Source: Hemileia vastatrix (taxonomy: Eukaryota; Basidiomycota; Pucciniomycetes; Pucciniales; Zaghouaniaceae). Taken from it: a DNA stretch of 64,000 nt. The position numbers were made by a program, and so were the translations under genes. How positions within the stretch are numbered: position 1 is the first letter of the stretch; each line of letters opens with the position of its first letter. Below the pieces are notes generated by a model. The model was given only the letters and a program-made list of their open reading frames with translations. It had not been told where the DNA came from and did not search any database. The stretch covers positions 9,243,712 to 9,307,711 of the forward strand of contig JASXTE010000008.1 in assembly GCA_030280995.1 (NCBI GenBank), read 5' to 3'. Positions 41,878 through 53,654 of this stretch are shown here, one piece after another.

Positions 41878-43097
41878 TCAAGAAAGCAATGGCAAAAGAT
41901 TGAGAGATTTTAGAAATTCATGGTGTTTAGGTCTGAGTAATGACTTGGTCAGAGCATCAGCAATCATTTGAGCTGAAGGAATATATTCAATAGTGAATTC
42001 ATCCTTGTTCACTTGCTCATGCAACCAGTGAACCCTTGTGTTAATATGTCTGTTGCAATGCTGATAAAGTGGGTTGAGAGCAAGATTTATGCCACTTTGA
42101 TTATTGCCAAAGAGTGTAGATTTGTTGAGAGGAATTGAAAATTTGTTAAAGAGTTCCTTAGAGCACAACTGGTCCTGGAAACAATTGGTAATTGGTAATA
42201 TTCAGTCTCTGAAGTGGAGAGCACAACAGATTGTTGTTTACTCAATCTTTAACTGATTGACCCTAGATGAAAGATGAGGGTTCCAGATGTAGACTTATAA
42301 TCCTCAGATTTTTTGTAGTTGGCATCCGCCAAACTGGCTAGCTGAACAATTTGAGATTCACTTATATTTTCAAGAGTTAAGCAGAAGGATTTGATTAGTT
42401 GAAGATAGAAAAGTATGTGAAAGAAAGCTTGTATCTGTTGATCCAAGAGTTCATTTAAATACTGAGCTAAGGTGGAGGCAGTGTAGGACAAATCAGGGCA
42501 AGTGCATAGAACTAGGTAATTGAGAAGACCAATTGCTCTTTTGAAATTGAATAATTTAGTTAGTTGATTAGAAGAAAAAGTGGAAAAATGAGAATTTGGA
42601 ACTAAGGGAGTAGTGACAGACCAAAAATCTTGATGATTGAATTTGCTTAGCAATTTATATATTTACAGTTCTTGAGAAAGACTGATGGTTCTTGCAGTTC
42701 TATCCCTAGTTACATTCATTCCAAGGACCCATTTGAGTTCCCCTTGATTATCCATGTCAAATACTTTAGATATTTTGTCTTGAAAAGCTTGAACTAAGGG
42801 GCCACCAATAGTTAAGTAGTCAACACGTATAAAGACATAACAAGGTTGAGAGGTATCAGTGTTGAGAAATTAGAATGGATTGGCTTCGCTTGGTTTAAAA
42901 TCAATATCTTTGAAGAAGTTACAAAGTTTGTGGTGCCAAAATCTGGGGCTCTGTTTCAACCCATATAGTGACTTCTTTAAATGTAGACATTGATTAGGGT
43001 TTTGAGGACTATATCCATTAGGAAATAGAATGTATAAATCTTTGTCAGGTTCCCCATGTAGGAAGGTAGATTTGACATCCATTTGATGGAGTCCCAT
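41878..43097 (-). pseudogene. copia4 RT and RNase H (broken)
   Basis: 43097-42870 reads MDVKSTFLHGEPDKDLYI and KKSLYGLKQSPRFW, the copia RT block. 42653-42249 continues with NYLVLCTCPDLSYTAST and LADANYKKSEDYKSTSG. 42168-41878 is the RNase H end (HINTRVHWLHEQV, MIADALTKSL). Frames are interrupted by stops and shifts; the YVDD region near 42830 is in another frame. Confidence 0.85.
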
Positions 43098-43275
43098 TCT
43101 TTGAAGTCTGCAAAACCAAGAAGAAAACGTAAAGTGTTTAATCTTCCACTGGGTGCATAGGTTTTGTTGTATTAAATCCTCTCAATTTGAGAAAATCCTT
43201 GGACACATAGCCTAGATTTGTACTTAACTATGTTGCCTTTGGAATCAGTTTTTTGTTTGAAGGTCCAAGTGGTTC

Positions 43276-43899
43276 CTAATATGTGATTGTTTGACGGAAG
43301 GGGAGTTTTCTCCCAGACTTTGTGTTTGGTGATACTAGATAGTTCTGCATTGATGGCATTGAGCCATTTTCACTTTCAGGGGAATTAAAAGCTTTGTAGA
43401 AGGAGTTAGGTGTGTCAAAGGGGGTAGCTACCATGTTGATATGGTTTCCTCTTCTCTTTGTGGTAAAAATATTTGAAGTATCAATGGAGGAGTTAATTTC
43501 CTGAGAGGGTTTAAGATTTTTGTCAACATAGACATAGTGTTTTGAGATAGGTGGGAGATCAATAGATTGGTTGGATTCTATTGGGACTGGCATTTCTAGG
43601 AGGTGGTCTGAATTTGCAGAGATATAGGTATTGATTTCAAAAGTTGTTTGATGCTTAGTAGAGGATGAAGAGATAGTGGGGTTTGTAATTGAAAATTACT
43701 TAAGTTCAGGAAACACAAGTGTTTCAACAGGCTGTACTTTAATAATTTTACAAGCTAGAGTGAAAGTGTTTAGGAATTTAACATTTTGAGTAATTAAAAT
43801 GGAATCAGTACTGGGAGAGTAGATGCAATAATTGAGGTGACCCTCACAATAAACCAGAAAAATTCCTTCCTCTACACTTGGTCCAAATTTACCACTCGG
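43276..43899 (-). pseudogene. copia4 integrase C-terminus and linker
   Basis: Near 43899 the minus strand reads SGKFGPSVEEGIFLVYCEG, the conserved integrase C-terminal 'FvGY' region, continuing from 57532 across the gypsy2 insertion. 43593-43276 is the variable linker before RT. Stops separate the pieces. Confidence 0.75.
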
Positions 43900-44992
43900 T
43901 ATGGTAAGGTAAACTCTTACAGTCGCCTTGCTGTAAGCAGAATCCGGAGGAGATATGTGGATTTAGCTGAAAACCCCGTCCTTCCAATAAAAATAACAAA
44001 GTAGGTGTTCTAAATCACTAAGCTAACCAATCTACTTGGATCGGATTTATAAAATAATGAAACTCTAAAATATTTAACGCTTATTGAGATTTAAATAAAA
44101 GTGGCTGTTGATAAAAGAAATACTGATAACAACAATTAAGGTGTACCAGTGAAAGATCTGTAAAGATTGACTTTTATGTTTTTATAATAATTTGAATTTT
44201 TATGAGACAGCAATAATCAAGTCCCAGCGACGAAGACCTTTCTAAAGATACCCTATATGAAGTGTTATTTTAATTGTTGAGTAGTATTTTTAAAATGTTA
44301 TGTAAAAAATAATAAATTTTATAAGGGTATTATAACTTATTTAATTTGTTGAGTAATAAAAAATGAGACCGTGGTGGTTAATGATTAAGCTGTATGATGT
44401 TTCCCCCCTCCTCAATTTCGAGTTTGAGAAGCGCTTAAGTATTCCTAGTCACGTGCCTAAGTTTTCCCCTCCAGAGCTCTTCCAGAGTCAATCCGGAGCC
44501 CGTACGGAGTCCGTCCGGACTTCCGGACTCAATTTAGAACCTTAAAACCATAATAAAAAATCTAGAAAAACTACACATAATAGAGCTACTTCCCCTTTAC
44601 CTACCAAACTAATTTTCGTAGTCTGCGCAGCTCTAATTACCCGGTGAAAATTCATCAAAGTTAAGTAATTTTTGAAAACGTAAATATTTCTATAAAACTT
44701 TAAAATTCATTTAAAAATATAAGAAAAATAGTAAAAATTCTGGGAAAATTTCCCAAGGTTCTTGAGTGACTTGACTTGATACTTATAAATTTTTTAGACC
44801 ATAAAAATAAGTTTTCTCCGCAAAATAAATTGTATTTGTGTAGGCATTTGCTCGTGACCAATTTCTTCATATTTTAAACTCCAATAAATTAAATAAAACC
44901 CTTTTATATAAAAAAATAATAACGCCAATCTTGCACGCCGTAATAACTCCATTTACATATTTAGGTGCCGTACTAAACTTTAGGCTACCACA
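43900..44992 (-). repeat. gypsy2 3' LTR
   Basis: Same family as 29884-30968. The CGG/CCG-rich cluster is at about 44490-44530. On the plus strand TTTTATATAAAA near 44900 could be a TATA box for the antisense gene starting at 45116, making the LTR a bidirectional promoter candidate. Confidence 0.92.
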
Positions 44993-45115
44993 TCCTCCCT
45001 CCAATCAAGAATGTCCCCATTCTTAAAACTTTGCATAAGTGGTTGAACACAATATTCATCTTTAACCTTCAACCACCATCTTCTTTAATCAACTATAAAA
45101 TTCATCTTCATCAAT

Positions 45116-45808
45116 ATGTCTTCCAAAGAACTTGTCGCTCCATGTGAACTCTGCGCTCGATACCAGGTACCTTGTTTAATGTCCAACCCTAATCTTCCTG
45201 GAAGAACAGCTTGCGACTTATGCCGTGTGAAAAAAGTCAAATGCAACCGGCCAATAGTTCCTTCTAAAACAAACGTATATTTAGGACCAGCAGCTCTCCC
45301 TGATCCCTCAACTTCTAAAAAGCGATCCAAAATTCCTGTCTTCTTAAAACGAATAAGATCAAAAACAGCTTCAAAAGTTCAATCTTCATCAACGGATCCC
45401 GGCCTAATTTTGCCTTCACAAGATCCTAATCCTATAACGCCAGTACCCCCAACTAACTTTGCTGAGACTATGTTTCCTGGCTCTAAATGTAAGACCCTAT
45501 TTATCTTACTAAAAAAAACTTTTAATCAAAATTGACTAAACCTATGACTTAATAACATATTTGAACTTCTAGCTGTCGAAATAACCAACACTGATGATGT
45601 TGGTAGAGTGAAGACGGACTATATCAATCATTACCCAAATTTTCATCGCTATCTTTTTCTTGACTTTACTAATGAGTTGAAACGAAAAATGCTGGCCTAT
45701 TTTCAAGAAACTCCAGCTAATAACCATGAAGACCTCATGAAAAGAAGAATTTTAATGCAAAGCTTTGATAATGATGTTGAACAATTTCAAAGAAATTATC
45801 TTTTCTAA
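45116..45808 (+). CDS. gypsy2 antisense gene 1: Zn2Cys6-like protein (two exons)
   Basis: Exon 1 is 45116-45488 with donor GTAAGA; exon 2 is 45573-45808 after acceptor TTCTAG. The 84-bp intron is removed in frame, giving 202 residues. Residues 10-43 hold CELCARYQVPC, twelve residues, then CDLCRVKKVKC: CX2CX6CX12CX2CX6C, the spacing of fungal Zn(II)2Cys6 clusters, with the basic Lys/Arg loop in the second half. A basic Ser/Pro-rich linker follows, and a helical C-terminus (FTNELKRKMLAYF). Probably a nuclear DNA- or RNA-binding protein; this is inferred only. It is encoded opposite to gag-pol and begins 124 bp from the LTR. Confidence 0.75.
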
Positions 45809-46397
45809 CAGTATAACTTGATAAAATTTTGTTTTTGCTTGGTCTTCTTAAACTTTCAACATAAATGATGTTTTCTTTCTTCTCTGGCTTGATATAACAT
45901 AAAATAAAATAATATAAATCTTGTGATGATTCCACTACTGAGAGCAAGGTTTGAATCCCTTCAGACTCCCATATACCAGTCTTCCTTCTTGTCACAGCAT
46001 TGAGAGAGTGGATCTTCCTATGAGCCAAATACTCCTGATTCCAACCTCATAGGGCCCCCCACTGAGCCGAATTCTATGATTCCAATCTCGCCATAAGGTC
46101 CTCCAAGCTTCACACCAAAAAAAAATGGCCTAACTATGAGGCACTAAAAAAAATCATTCCCTAAAATCCAACTACCATCCTAACTTCTGATTCCTTCATC
46201 ACAATTTTCAAACTTTGCTATACAGCAAACCCATAAAATACTTTTGCCAGGCTTCCAATAATAATATTAACTTTAGACCATGTTAAAGCGCCACAAATTT
46301 CACCTAATTAACCATTATGCTTTCCTTAGCATCATCACCACCTAAAATTTTAACCTCCTAAAGCTATCAGCACCCAATTCCAGAAATAATTGAATAA
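45809..46397. other. gypsy2 region after antisense gene 1
   Basis: No coding region supported. Counterpart of 28482-29068 in gypsy1. Confidence 0.5.
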
Positions 46398-46866
46398 CCA
46401 GTTTAGAGTCTTAGTGGACAGTGATAAATTAAAAGATTGAATTGAGTTATCCAAACAAGATTGAAATTCCAGTTTAAAGTCTTGGTGGACCAAACATATA
46501 TTCGATTGCCAGTTTATGGTCTTGGTGGACCAAAGATCGTTTAAGTGCATAAATATCTTGATATATTCCTAAGTAAGGCTTAGGCTTGACCAAAGATTGA
46601 ATAAATTTGATAATCCAGTTTAATGTCATAGTGGACCAAACATTTGATCGACAAGTAATCCAGTATAAGGCCATAGTGGTCCAATGAATGTTGAATTATC
46701 CTGCAGATATTAATTTTCCAGTTTAAAGTCATAGTGGACTAAACAATGAATGAACTACCAGTTTAAAGTCATGGTGGACCAAACATTTAATCGATAAGAA
46801 ATCCAGTTTAAGGTCATGGTGGACCCAACAGCTTGATAACAGTCCAGTTTAAGGTCTTGGTGGACC
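46398..46866 (-). repeat. gypsy2 3' hairpin array (nine units)
   Basis: On the minus strand the units have stems GGTC/GACC, AGTC/GACT or wobble forms with loops CACCAA, CACCAT or CACTAT, then TTAAACTGG-like tails. Plus-strand starts: 46398, 46470, 46509, 46615, 46660, 46719, 46758, 46802, 46844. It matches 28013-28481 of gypsy1. It ends 97 bp before the start codon of antisense gene 2. Confidence 0.85.
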
Positions 46867-46963
46867 TAACAACTTCTCTATCCTTGAACCCAGATTTTGC
46901 CACCAGCTTTCTTCATCCTAGTTTCAAGTTTTCTTCTTCAAAAAAAAAATATCTCCTAACAAG

Positions 46964-47977
46964 ATGAAACCTTCTGACTTTATTGCTTCAGCTGATCAAT
47001 CTTGCAAATACTGTGCCTTCACCCATAGGGAATGTATCTTCTCTTTTAACTGGCAAAAGCACACTTATAACAGGGCCTGTTTATCCTGCTATGAGAAGAA
47101 AAGAAAATGTTCTGGTTTGAACTGTGGTTCTTTCCCCATCACTGCTACTAGCTTCGCCGCCTTCTGCAAACCTCTTCCTTCTTCTTCACCTTCTACTCCA
47201 CCCCCTATTCCATCAACCTCAAAAGATCCCATCCCTTTTTCTCCATCAGCCTATTTAAACCTTTCTCCATCACCTAATCCTCTGGGTCCTTCTCTCCAAT
47301 CTAGACTTGCTGCTAGTCCCCCAAGAACTCTTGCTGCTCCCAGGGCCATGCTTCAACCTTCTAACAATTCTTCTCCTTCTTCCAACATCTTGAAGCACAA
47401 AAGGTCCTATAATAGCCAGCAGTCTTCATCTTCTCTTGTTTCATCCAAAAGGCCCAGAACATCTAATTCAAACACCAAATCCAACACCAGTCCTCCTCAT
47501 CTATCAAAAATAAAAAATCCTTTTCTAAACATAAAAAATCCCACTCCATTAACAAGTAAGCCATTTATCTATGATCATGATAGTGTTGACACAGGTTAGT
47601 TGTCTCTTTTTATTTTCTTAATCTTCAGGTCTTAATTTGCTGATATTTTAATTTGATAAGCGTCCACCGGTTCTCCAATTTCATATTCTGCTTATGAACT
47701 ACCAGAACCTAATCCAAGCTTCCCTAGAGTTCCAATTCACCTAGTGTCTGAAAAGCTTTTTGCTAATTTTAATAACCTTATCGCTTATTTCCAACGATAC
47801 CCGCCCTCTGATAGATCAGAATCTTGGATGAGAGAGCAGCTGTTAAGAGACCTTTTCAAAATAGCCAACTGGCTTCAACACTATGGTGACCGTGAAATAA
47901 GATTCGAATCCCAGGAAATCGATCAAGGTCCTTCTAAATTTTCTAATTTTGATTCTTCAAAAGATAACAACCCTTGA
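46964..47977 (+). CDS. gypsy2 antisense gene 2: second Zn2Cys6-like protein (two exons)
   Basis: Exon 1 is 46964-47594 (donor GTTAGT), exon 2 is 47661-47977 (acceptor GATAAG), intron 66 bp; the join is in frame and gives 315 residues. Residues 15-50 hold CKYCAFTHREC, fourteen residues, then CLSCYEKKRKC, the same pattern as gene 1 and so a likely paralogue. A long Ser/Pro-rich basic region follows (about 60-200), then a helical C-terminus (YFQRYPPSDRSESW, RDLFKIANWLQHYG). YFQ...(P)...E-rich C-terminal segments resemble those of gene 1. The gene is absent from gypsy1, where extra hairpins and a MITE lie instead. Confidence 0.72.
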
Positions 47978-48061
47978 TGGTGTTCTTCCTGGTATGTAGC
48001 TTTCTTGAATAATGTTTGAAAAATAAAATATAAACATCTAAACTACCTAAAACTAAAATAC

Positions 48062-48290
48062 CTTTTATTATTATTATTATTTTTTTTTTTTATTTTATTT
48101 TTTATTATATATTTTTTTTTTTATTATTTTTTTTTTTTTTATATTTTTAGTTATTTTATTATTTATTTTATTATTATTATTTTTTTTTTTTATTTTATTT
48201 TATTTTTTTTTACCATTTAAAATAAAGATTTTTTATTTTTATTTTTTATTTTTATTTTTATTTTATTTTTTTTAAAATAATTGATTTTAG
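48062..48290. repeat. T-rich low-complexity tract
   Basis: TTTTATT-like runs, counterpart of the A-rich tracts around the MITE in gypsy1. Confidence 0.8.
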
Positions 48291-49089
48291 AAAAGATAGT
48301 TTTGAAATAAAAGTTAAAATTTAATTTTTAAAGAAAGATAAACGAATGTGAAAAGAAAGATAAAAAAAGTAATAAAAAAAATATCAAAATTTAAAAAAAT
48401 TTTTTTTTTAAAAGATGCCCCCCAGCCATTTGATGAGCCGTACCCTTGACATCATACCCACATCCAAGTGCAACTTGATGTGGTTACACAATTTTGAGTA
48501 ATTGAAAAGAAAAGAAAATAAATGAAAGTTTTTAGAAGATAATTTTTATAATAATGATCACTGGGTGGGCTCCCTCCAATTTATAAAAATGATTAGAGAC
48601 CACCAGTGAGCATCACCTTTACATTAATTCATAATATATATTAAAGAAAAGAAATCACAATCTAACATAAAAATCAAAAACAAAATAAAAAAATCTTGAA
48701 TCCGGCGTTGAGAGCGGTGTCTCTTGATTTGTTCCAGTTTATAGTCTTAGTGGACTTCCTAAAATTAAAAGACAAAGCCAGGATTCAACTAGAAACAGGG
48801 AAAATTTTGGAAACGAACATTATGGGGTAATTGTGTATAGAGCAGCCAGCCCATCAATTACCCCCACACTTGCCAATATTAAATTAAGAAGGTTCCCCTG
48901 TGAACACTTCTTCCAATAAATTTTAAAATTTTTCCAACACTATCTTCACCCATATTTTAAGAATTTTTAATTTTGAAAATTTTCAATGAAGGTTTTCTTG
49001 CATTTCGTTATGTTTCATCACAGTTTCGTCGCCCATATGCAGTGTAATGATAGTAAAGTATTTTTTGATAAAAATAAGAAGATATTTTA
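48291..49089. other. gypsy2 non-coding region after pol
   Basis: Counterpart of 25624-26394. A single AGTC/GACT hairpin lies at 48734-48756 (minus strand). Confidence 0.5.
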
Positions 49090-49293
49090 TACTCGTTGCG
49101 GAGGAATCCATAAAATTTCGTAGATATCTAGTTTATCCTCATTGCGGAGGAATAAATTTAATAAAAGTCATTAAAATTGTAGTTTATCCTCATTTCGGAG
49201 TTGATAAAATTTAAGAAATTTCATAGTTTATCCTCATTGCGGAGGAATCCATAAAATTTCATCAATATCATAGTTTATCCTCATTGCGGAGGA
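49090..49293 (-). repeat. gypsy2 hairpin array at the pol stop
   Basis: Four clear CCTC/GAGG hairpins with ATAAACTA tails near 49128, 49180, 49223 and 49270, and one diverged unit near 49090. Counterpart of 25406-25623. Confidence 0.75.
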
Positions 49294-50927
49294 AGACTTC
49301 GGCACTCCTGGTGCCTCTAGGATAGAACCGTTTCACTTGATCGGCCGCTACCCTCTTCTTCAATACTACTCCATCCAACTCTTCTAGCACATATGAACCG
49401 CCGGAAACTTGCTCCTTGATTTTATACGGTCCATTCCACCAATCTGCAAACATTTTTCCCCACTGACTTTCCAAACTCCTATTATACACCAGGACCATAT
49501 CTCCCGGGTTCAAAGGTTTCCTTAATCGATGTGCCAACCGCTCATCCCAATATCTAACTGATTGATTTCGGATCTTCATCATCCGCGAATATGCCTTTTC
49601 TAAATATTCTTCTTTCTTTTCTAGCTGCATCATTCTTGCACACAATAATTCTTCAGTAGTTTTGACCGTGTCCCAGTCAACTCCAAGATATGATTCAGCT
49701 TCTAAATCAACCGGTAAAACTGCTTTCTGTCCAAAAACAAGTTCATAAGGTGAAAATACGGTCGTCCTTTTGGCAGTGATTCGATCAGCAAATAAAACTA
49801 AAGGTAAATAGTGCCTCCACTTTTCGGCACTTGTCCCACACATTTTAACTAAAGCATCCTTAATAACTTGATGCCCTCTTTCAACCATGCCTTCAGCTTC
49901 AGGATAATATGGGGTTGCTAGCCTAACCTTTGATCCAACTTTCAATACGGCCTCTTTAAACTCTGTCCCAAATTCAGGACCTCCATCTACCGTTACCAAC
50001 TTCATCACCCCATACCTATATACCCAATTATTCAAAAAAAATTCTGCCACATTTTTGGCAGTTAAATTAATAAGAGGCGCTGCCTCTACCCAACCAGATA
50101 AATCATCTCTGGCCACAATTAAATATTTATACCGTCCCTCTTTTATATGAACGGCATCTAAACTAACTCTTCCAAAGAGCGTATATTCACCGGTCGCGCG
50201 TCCAGGTTCTTTTGGCCTTAAATAACTTCGTCTTTGACATTCTTCGCATGACTGAACCCACTGTTTAACAGCCATCTTCATGCCAGGCCACCAAAATCGA
50301 TCAGAAATTCTTCTAAACGTTTCTCCCACGCCTCTATGCCCGAGATCTTCATGCAGTGATTTCAAAACTAATTCTTGCCCCTTCTGTTGAGTTATAACTA
50401 CTTGAGGATTTGGATACCTCCTCCTCATTAAACGTCGACCAGATAGGTAAAACGTAGATGACTTCCTCTTGATAGCCACCCATTCATCGTCTTCACAATC
50501 TTCTGGCCTCTCTAAAGTCAACAAATATTTGACTAACAAAAAATAAAAACCAGTCTGACCCCAGACTTCATCTTGAAAATCGATTAATATAACATCAATA
50601 GGGACTTCTCTATCACCAATATCACCTGCACATGAATGAGCCAATAATTGTTGACCCCTAAATAAATTTTTAATCGAGCTATGTCAACGTTTTTCTTCTG
50701 AACCTTTGGATCCTTCGAAAACCGTATTTGAAAATACCTCTTTCTCTTTATCCACCTTTTTATTTAAATTCTCTAATTCTCCAACATATACACCATTCCT
50801 TAATTTACTACTATCCCACACTACCAATCCATTTTCCTCTACATACACCACATCTTCTTCTACCTCCTCTCTGCCGAATTTATCTACACCTTTTCCAACA
50901 CCTTTATTAACATAAAAACTATTTTCC

Positions 50928-51005
50928 AGTTTATCCTCTTGGTGGAGGTCATCATCATCATAATCTAAACACAATAGTCCTGCCAGTTTAACCTCATGGG
51001 GGAGG
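50928..51005 (-). repeat. Two hairpin repeats inside gypsy2 pol
   Basis: Counterparts of 23693 and 23750 in gypsy1, stems CCTC/GAGG. Confidence 0.75.
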
Positions 51006-52969
51006 TATGGAAAGTCTTCAGCTCCTTTAGTGCTGGCTTTGATAATAGGTATATCTTCATCAAACTCTTCTGAGTCTGAATCTTCTTCAGTGGGTGGTCT
51101 CCTTGATAAACCATCTGGCATAGTAAAAGTTTTGCCAGGCTTATGAACTAAATCAAACGAAAAATGTTGAATAAAAGCTACCCATCTCATCATGGGTGCA
51201 TTCGGTAAACTTGGGGAATTAATCATCTGGATTAACGATTTTGCATCCACTTGCAACTCAAAATGTTGCCCCACAAAATATGCTGAAGTTTCTTCAGTAT
51301 TTTTGCCACACCACATAATTCCAATTTCGGTTGTGAATATCTTGATTCAACCTCAGTAAATACTACAGATTCATACCTAACTGGCCTGATGTAACCAGCT
51401 TTATCCATCTGAGACAGAACCGCCCCAGCTGCAACCTGACTTGAATCAACTGCTAAATAAATTCTACCAGCATCTTTTCCATAATCTAACTTGTGCAGGA
51501 CTAAATCCTTCCCTACAACCTCCTTCAACTTCACAAACGCCTTCTCACACTCTTCATCCCACTCCCAGTCTGCATCCTTTCTCGTTAACCGTCTCAATGG
51601 AGCTGCCAATGAAGAAAAGTCCTTGATAAACATTCTAACATATACGCAAACGCCTAAAAACCCTCTAACTTCGGTCGTATTCTTGGGTCTTGGCCAGGAC
51701 TGAATTTTGTTAACTTTCTTCTTGGACATAATCCTACCCTCTCTACATACCACATGGCCTAATATTTCTAAGGCTGGCACACAACATGAAAATTTTGAAC
51801 CAGAAATAGTTAAACCAGCCTCTTCAATTCGAAACAAGATTCTTTCTAAAGTAATTGCAAACTCCCAAATGAATTTGCGTATACCAGGATTCTCTTCCAA
51901 CACCTGGTTATCATAGTCGGTTGTTGGTCCCTTAATTCCTCCATCATCTATAAAGATTCCAGCATATTGTGGAATTTCATCTTGAAGGATCCAAGCCATC
52001 TGAGCTTGATAAACTGCAACCGAATTTGTTGCTCCTTGAGGTAATCTTGTTAACTGTAAACGTCCAAGTGGCGTATCGAATGTAGTGAGAGGCCTTGAGT
52101 CCGGATGTAACTCTCTCTCATCATATCCACCCATAATATCTCCCAAACCATAGCACACTCTCCCTGCAAACGCTTCAACAAACTCCTCAGCACTAGGTGG
52201 TATCCCAGCATCCTTTATTGTAACCCTATTTAATTCCCTAAGATCATGAACAACTCTAAGCTTGCCATTCGGTTTCTTGATACAAAATACAGGACTAGAA
52301 TAACTTGACGTTGATTGCTCATACAGTCCAGTGCGTATCCGTTCTCTGACAACTTCAATATAGGCTTCTTTTAATGCAGCCTGAATAGGAATTGGTTTCT
52401 GCTGCCACGGTTCATGACATACCACAGGAATCTTGTAAGGCTCCCCATAGGAATGCTTCAACACACCCCTCTCCTCTTCTACAAAAGCAATGGCCTTCTC
52501 TCGCTTGACCATCACATCCAACAACAACTTCTTCTCTTCTCCAGACAACCAACCATCAGGTCCAAAATTAACAACACCCAGTCTCTCAAAAGTGATTCTT
52601 GACGTCTCAGATAATTCAGGCGGATTCTTTACCAAGGGACTTTCATAAGGATCTCTTGATAACCTTGGTCTTCTCAAAGGTGGATTTAATTCAGCAGGTA
52701 GCGGCTCATTAATAGGTCGAACTTTATTTGATACTTTCTTATATTTGGCTGCGTCCACATCTTAATTAACTTGAGGTAAAACATCGCCATTAAAACTCTC
52801 ATCAAATGAATCTTCTTCATCGTCAGAATTGGAATAAGAAAAATTAGAAAAATATTTTATTTCATTTTTAAATTTTACCCTTTTCTCCTTTCCCTCGTCT
52901 AATTTATAAACAGATTTTCCAACACCTTTGCTTCCCTTATCCAACAGTAAATCACCCGTAAAGAAAGTC

Positions 52970-53397
52970 GGCAGTTTAACCTCTTGCTGGAGGACCGGAA
53001 TTGAATTTTCACAAAAATTATTTTTTTGTGTTTTAATTATACTGAGATTTTTTATTGGATTTTGATAAGATTTTCGCAGTTTACCCTCTTGCTGGAGGTC
53101 CAAAATAGAAGGAGATAATTGCAGTTTAACCTCTTGCTGGAGGCCCCGAATAACATTTTCACATAAGTTATTTTTTTGTGATTTACTTATACTGAGATTT
53201 TTAATTTGGTTTTGATGAGATTTTCGCAGTTTACCCTCTTGCTGGAGGTCCGGAATAACATTTTCACATAAATTATTTTTTTGTGTTTTAATTATACCAA
53301 GATTTTTAATCGGATTTTGATGTGATATTTGCAGTTTACCCTCTTGCTGGAGGTCCGTGATAGAAGGAGATAATTGCAGTTTAACCTCTTGCTGGAG
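52970..53397 (-). repeat. Hairpin repeats in gypsy2 pol linker (six units)
   Basis: CCTC/GAGG stem-loops with loop CAGCAA near 52971, 53077, 53122, 53227, 53330 and 53375. Unit number and the intervening peptide differ from gypsy1 (seven units), showing expansion and contraction of the array inside the coding frame. Confidence 0.82.
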
Positions 53398-53654
53398 GTA
53401 ATCAATCATACCCTTCCAATTTTTATCCAACCTAATTTGGCCCATTTTGCCTTTTTCACCATTTTTAAATTTTATAGAAAAACAGGGTAAATCCAATAAA
53501 CATATAGAAAAGTCCATAACGTATTTGCACTCCAAAGTAATATTAACAGAAAATAATTGAGAATCCACTTGAATTATCTCCAAGTGAGCTGACCTATTGC
53601 AATCCGGGATCTCATCCTGAGGAGAGATTACAACATTAGAGTGATCAGCCCCTG

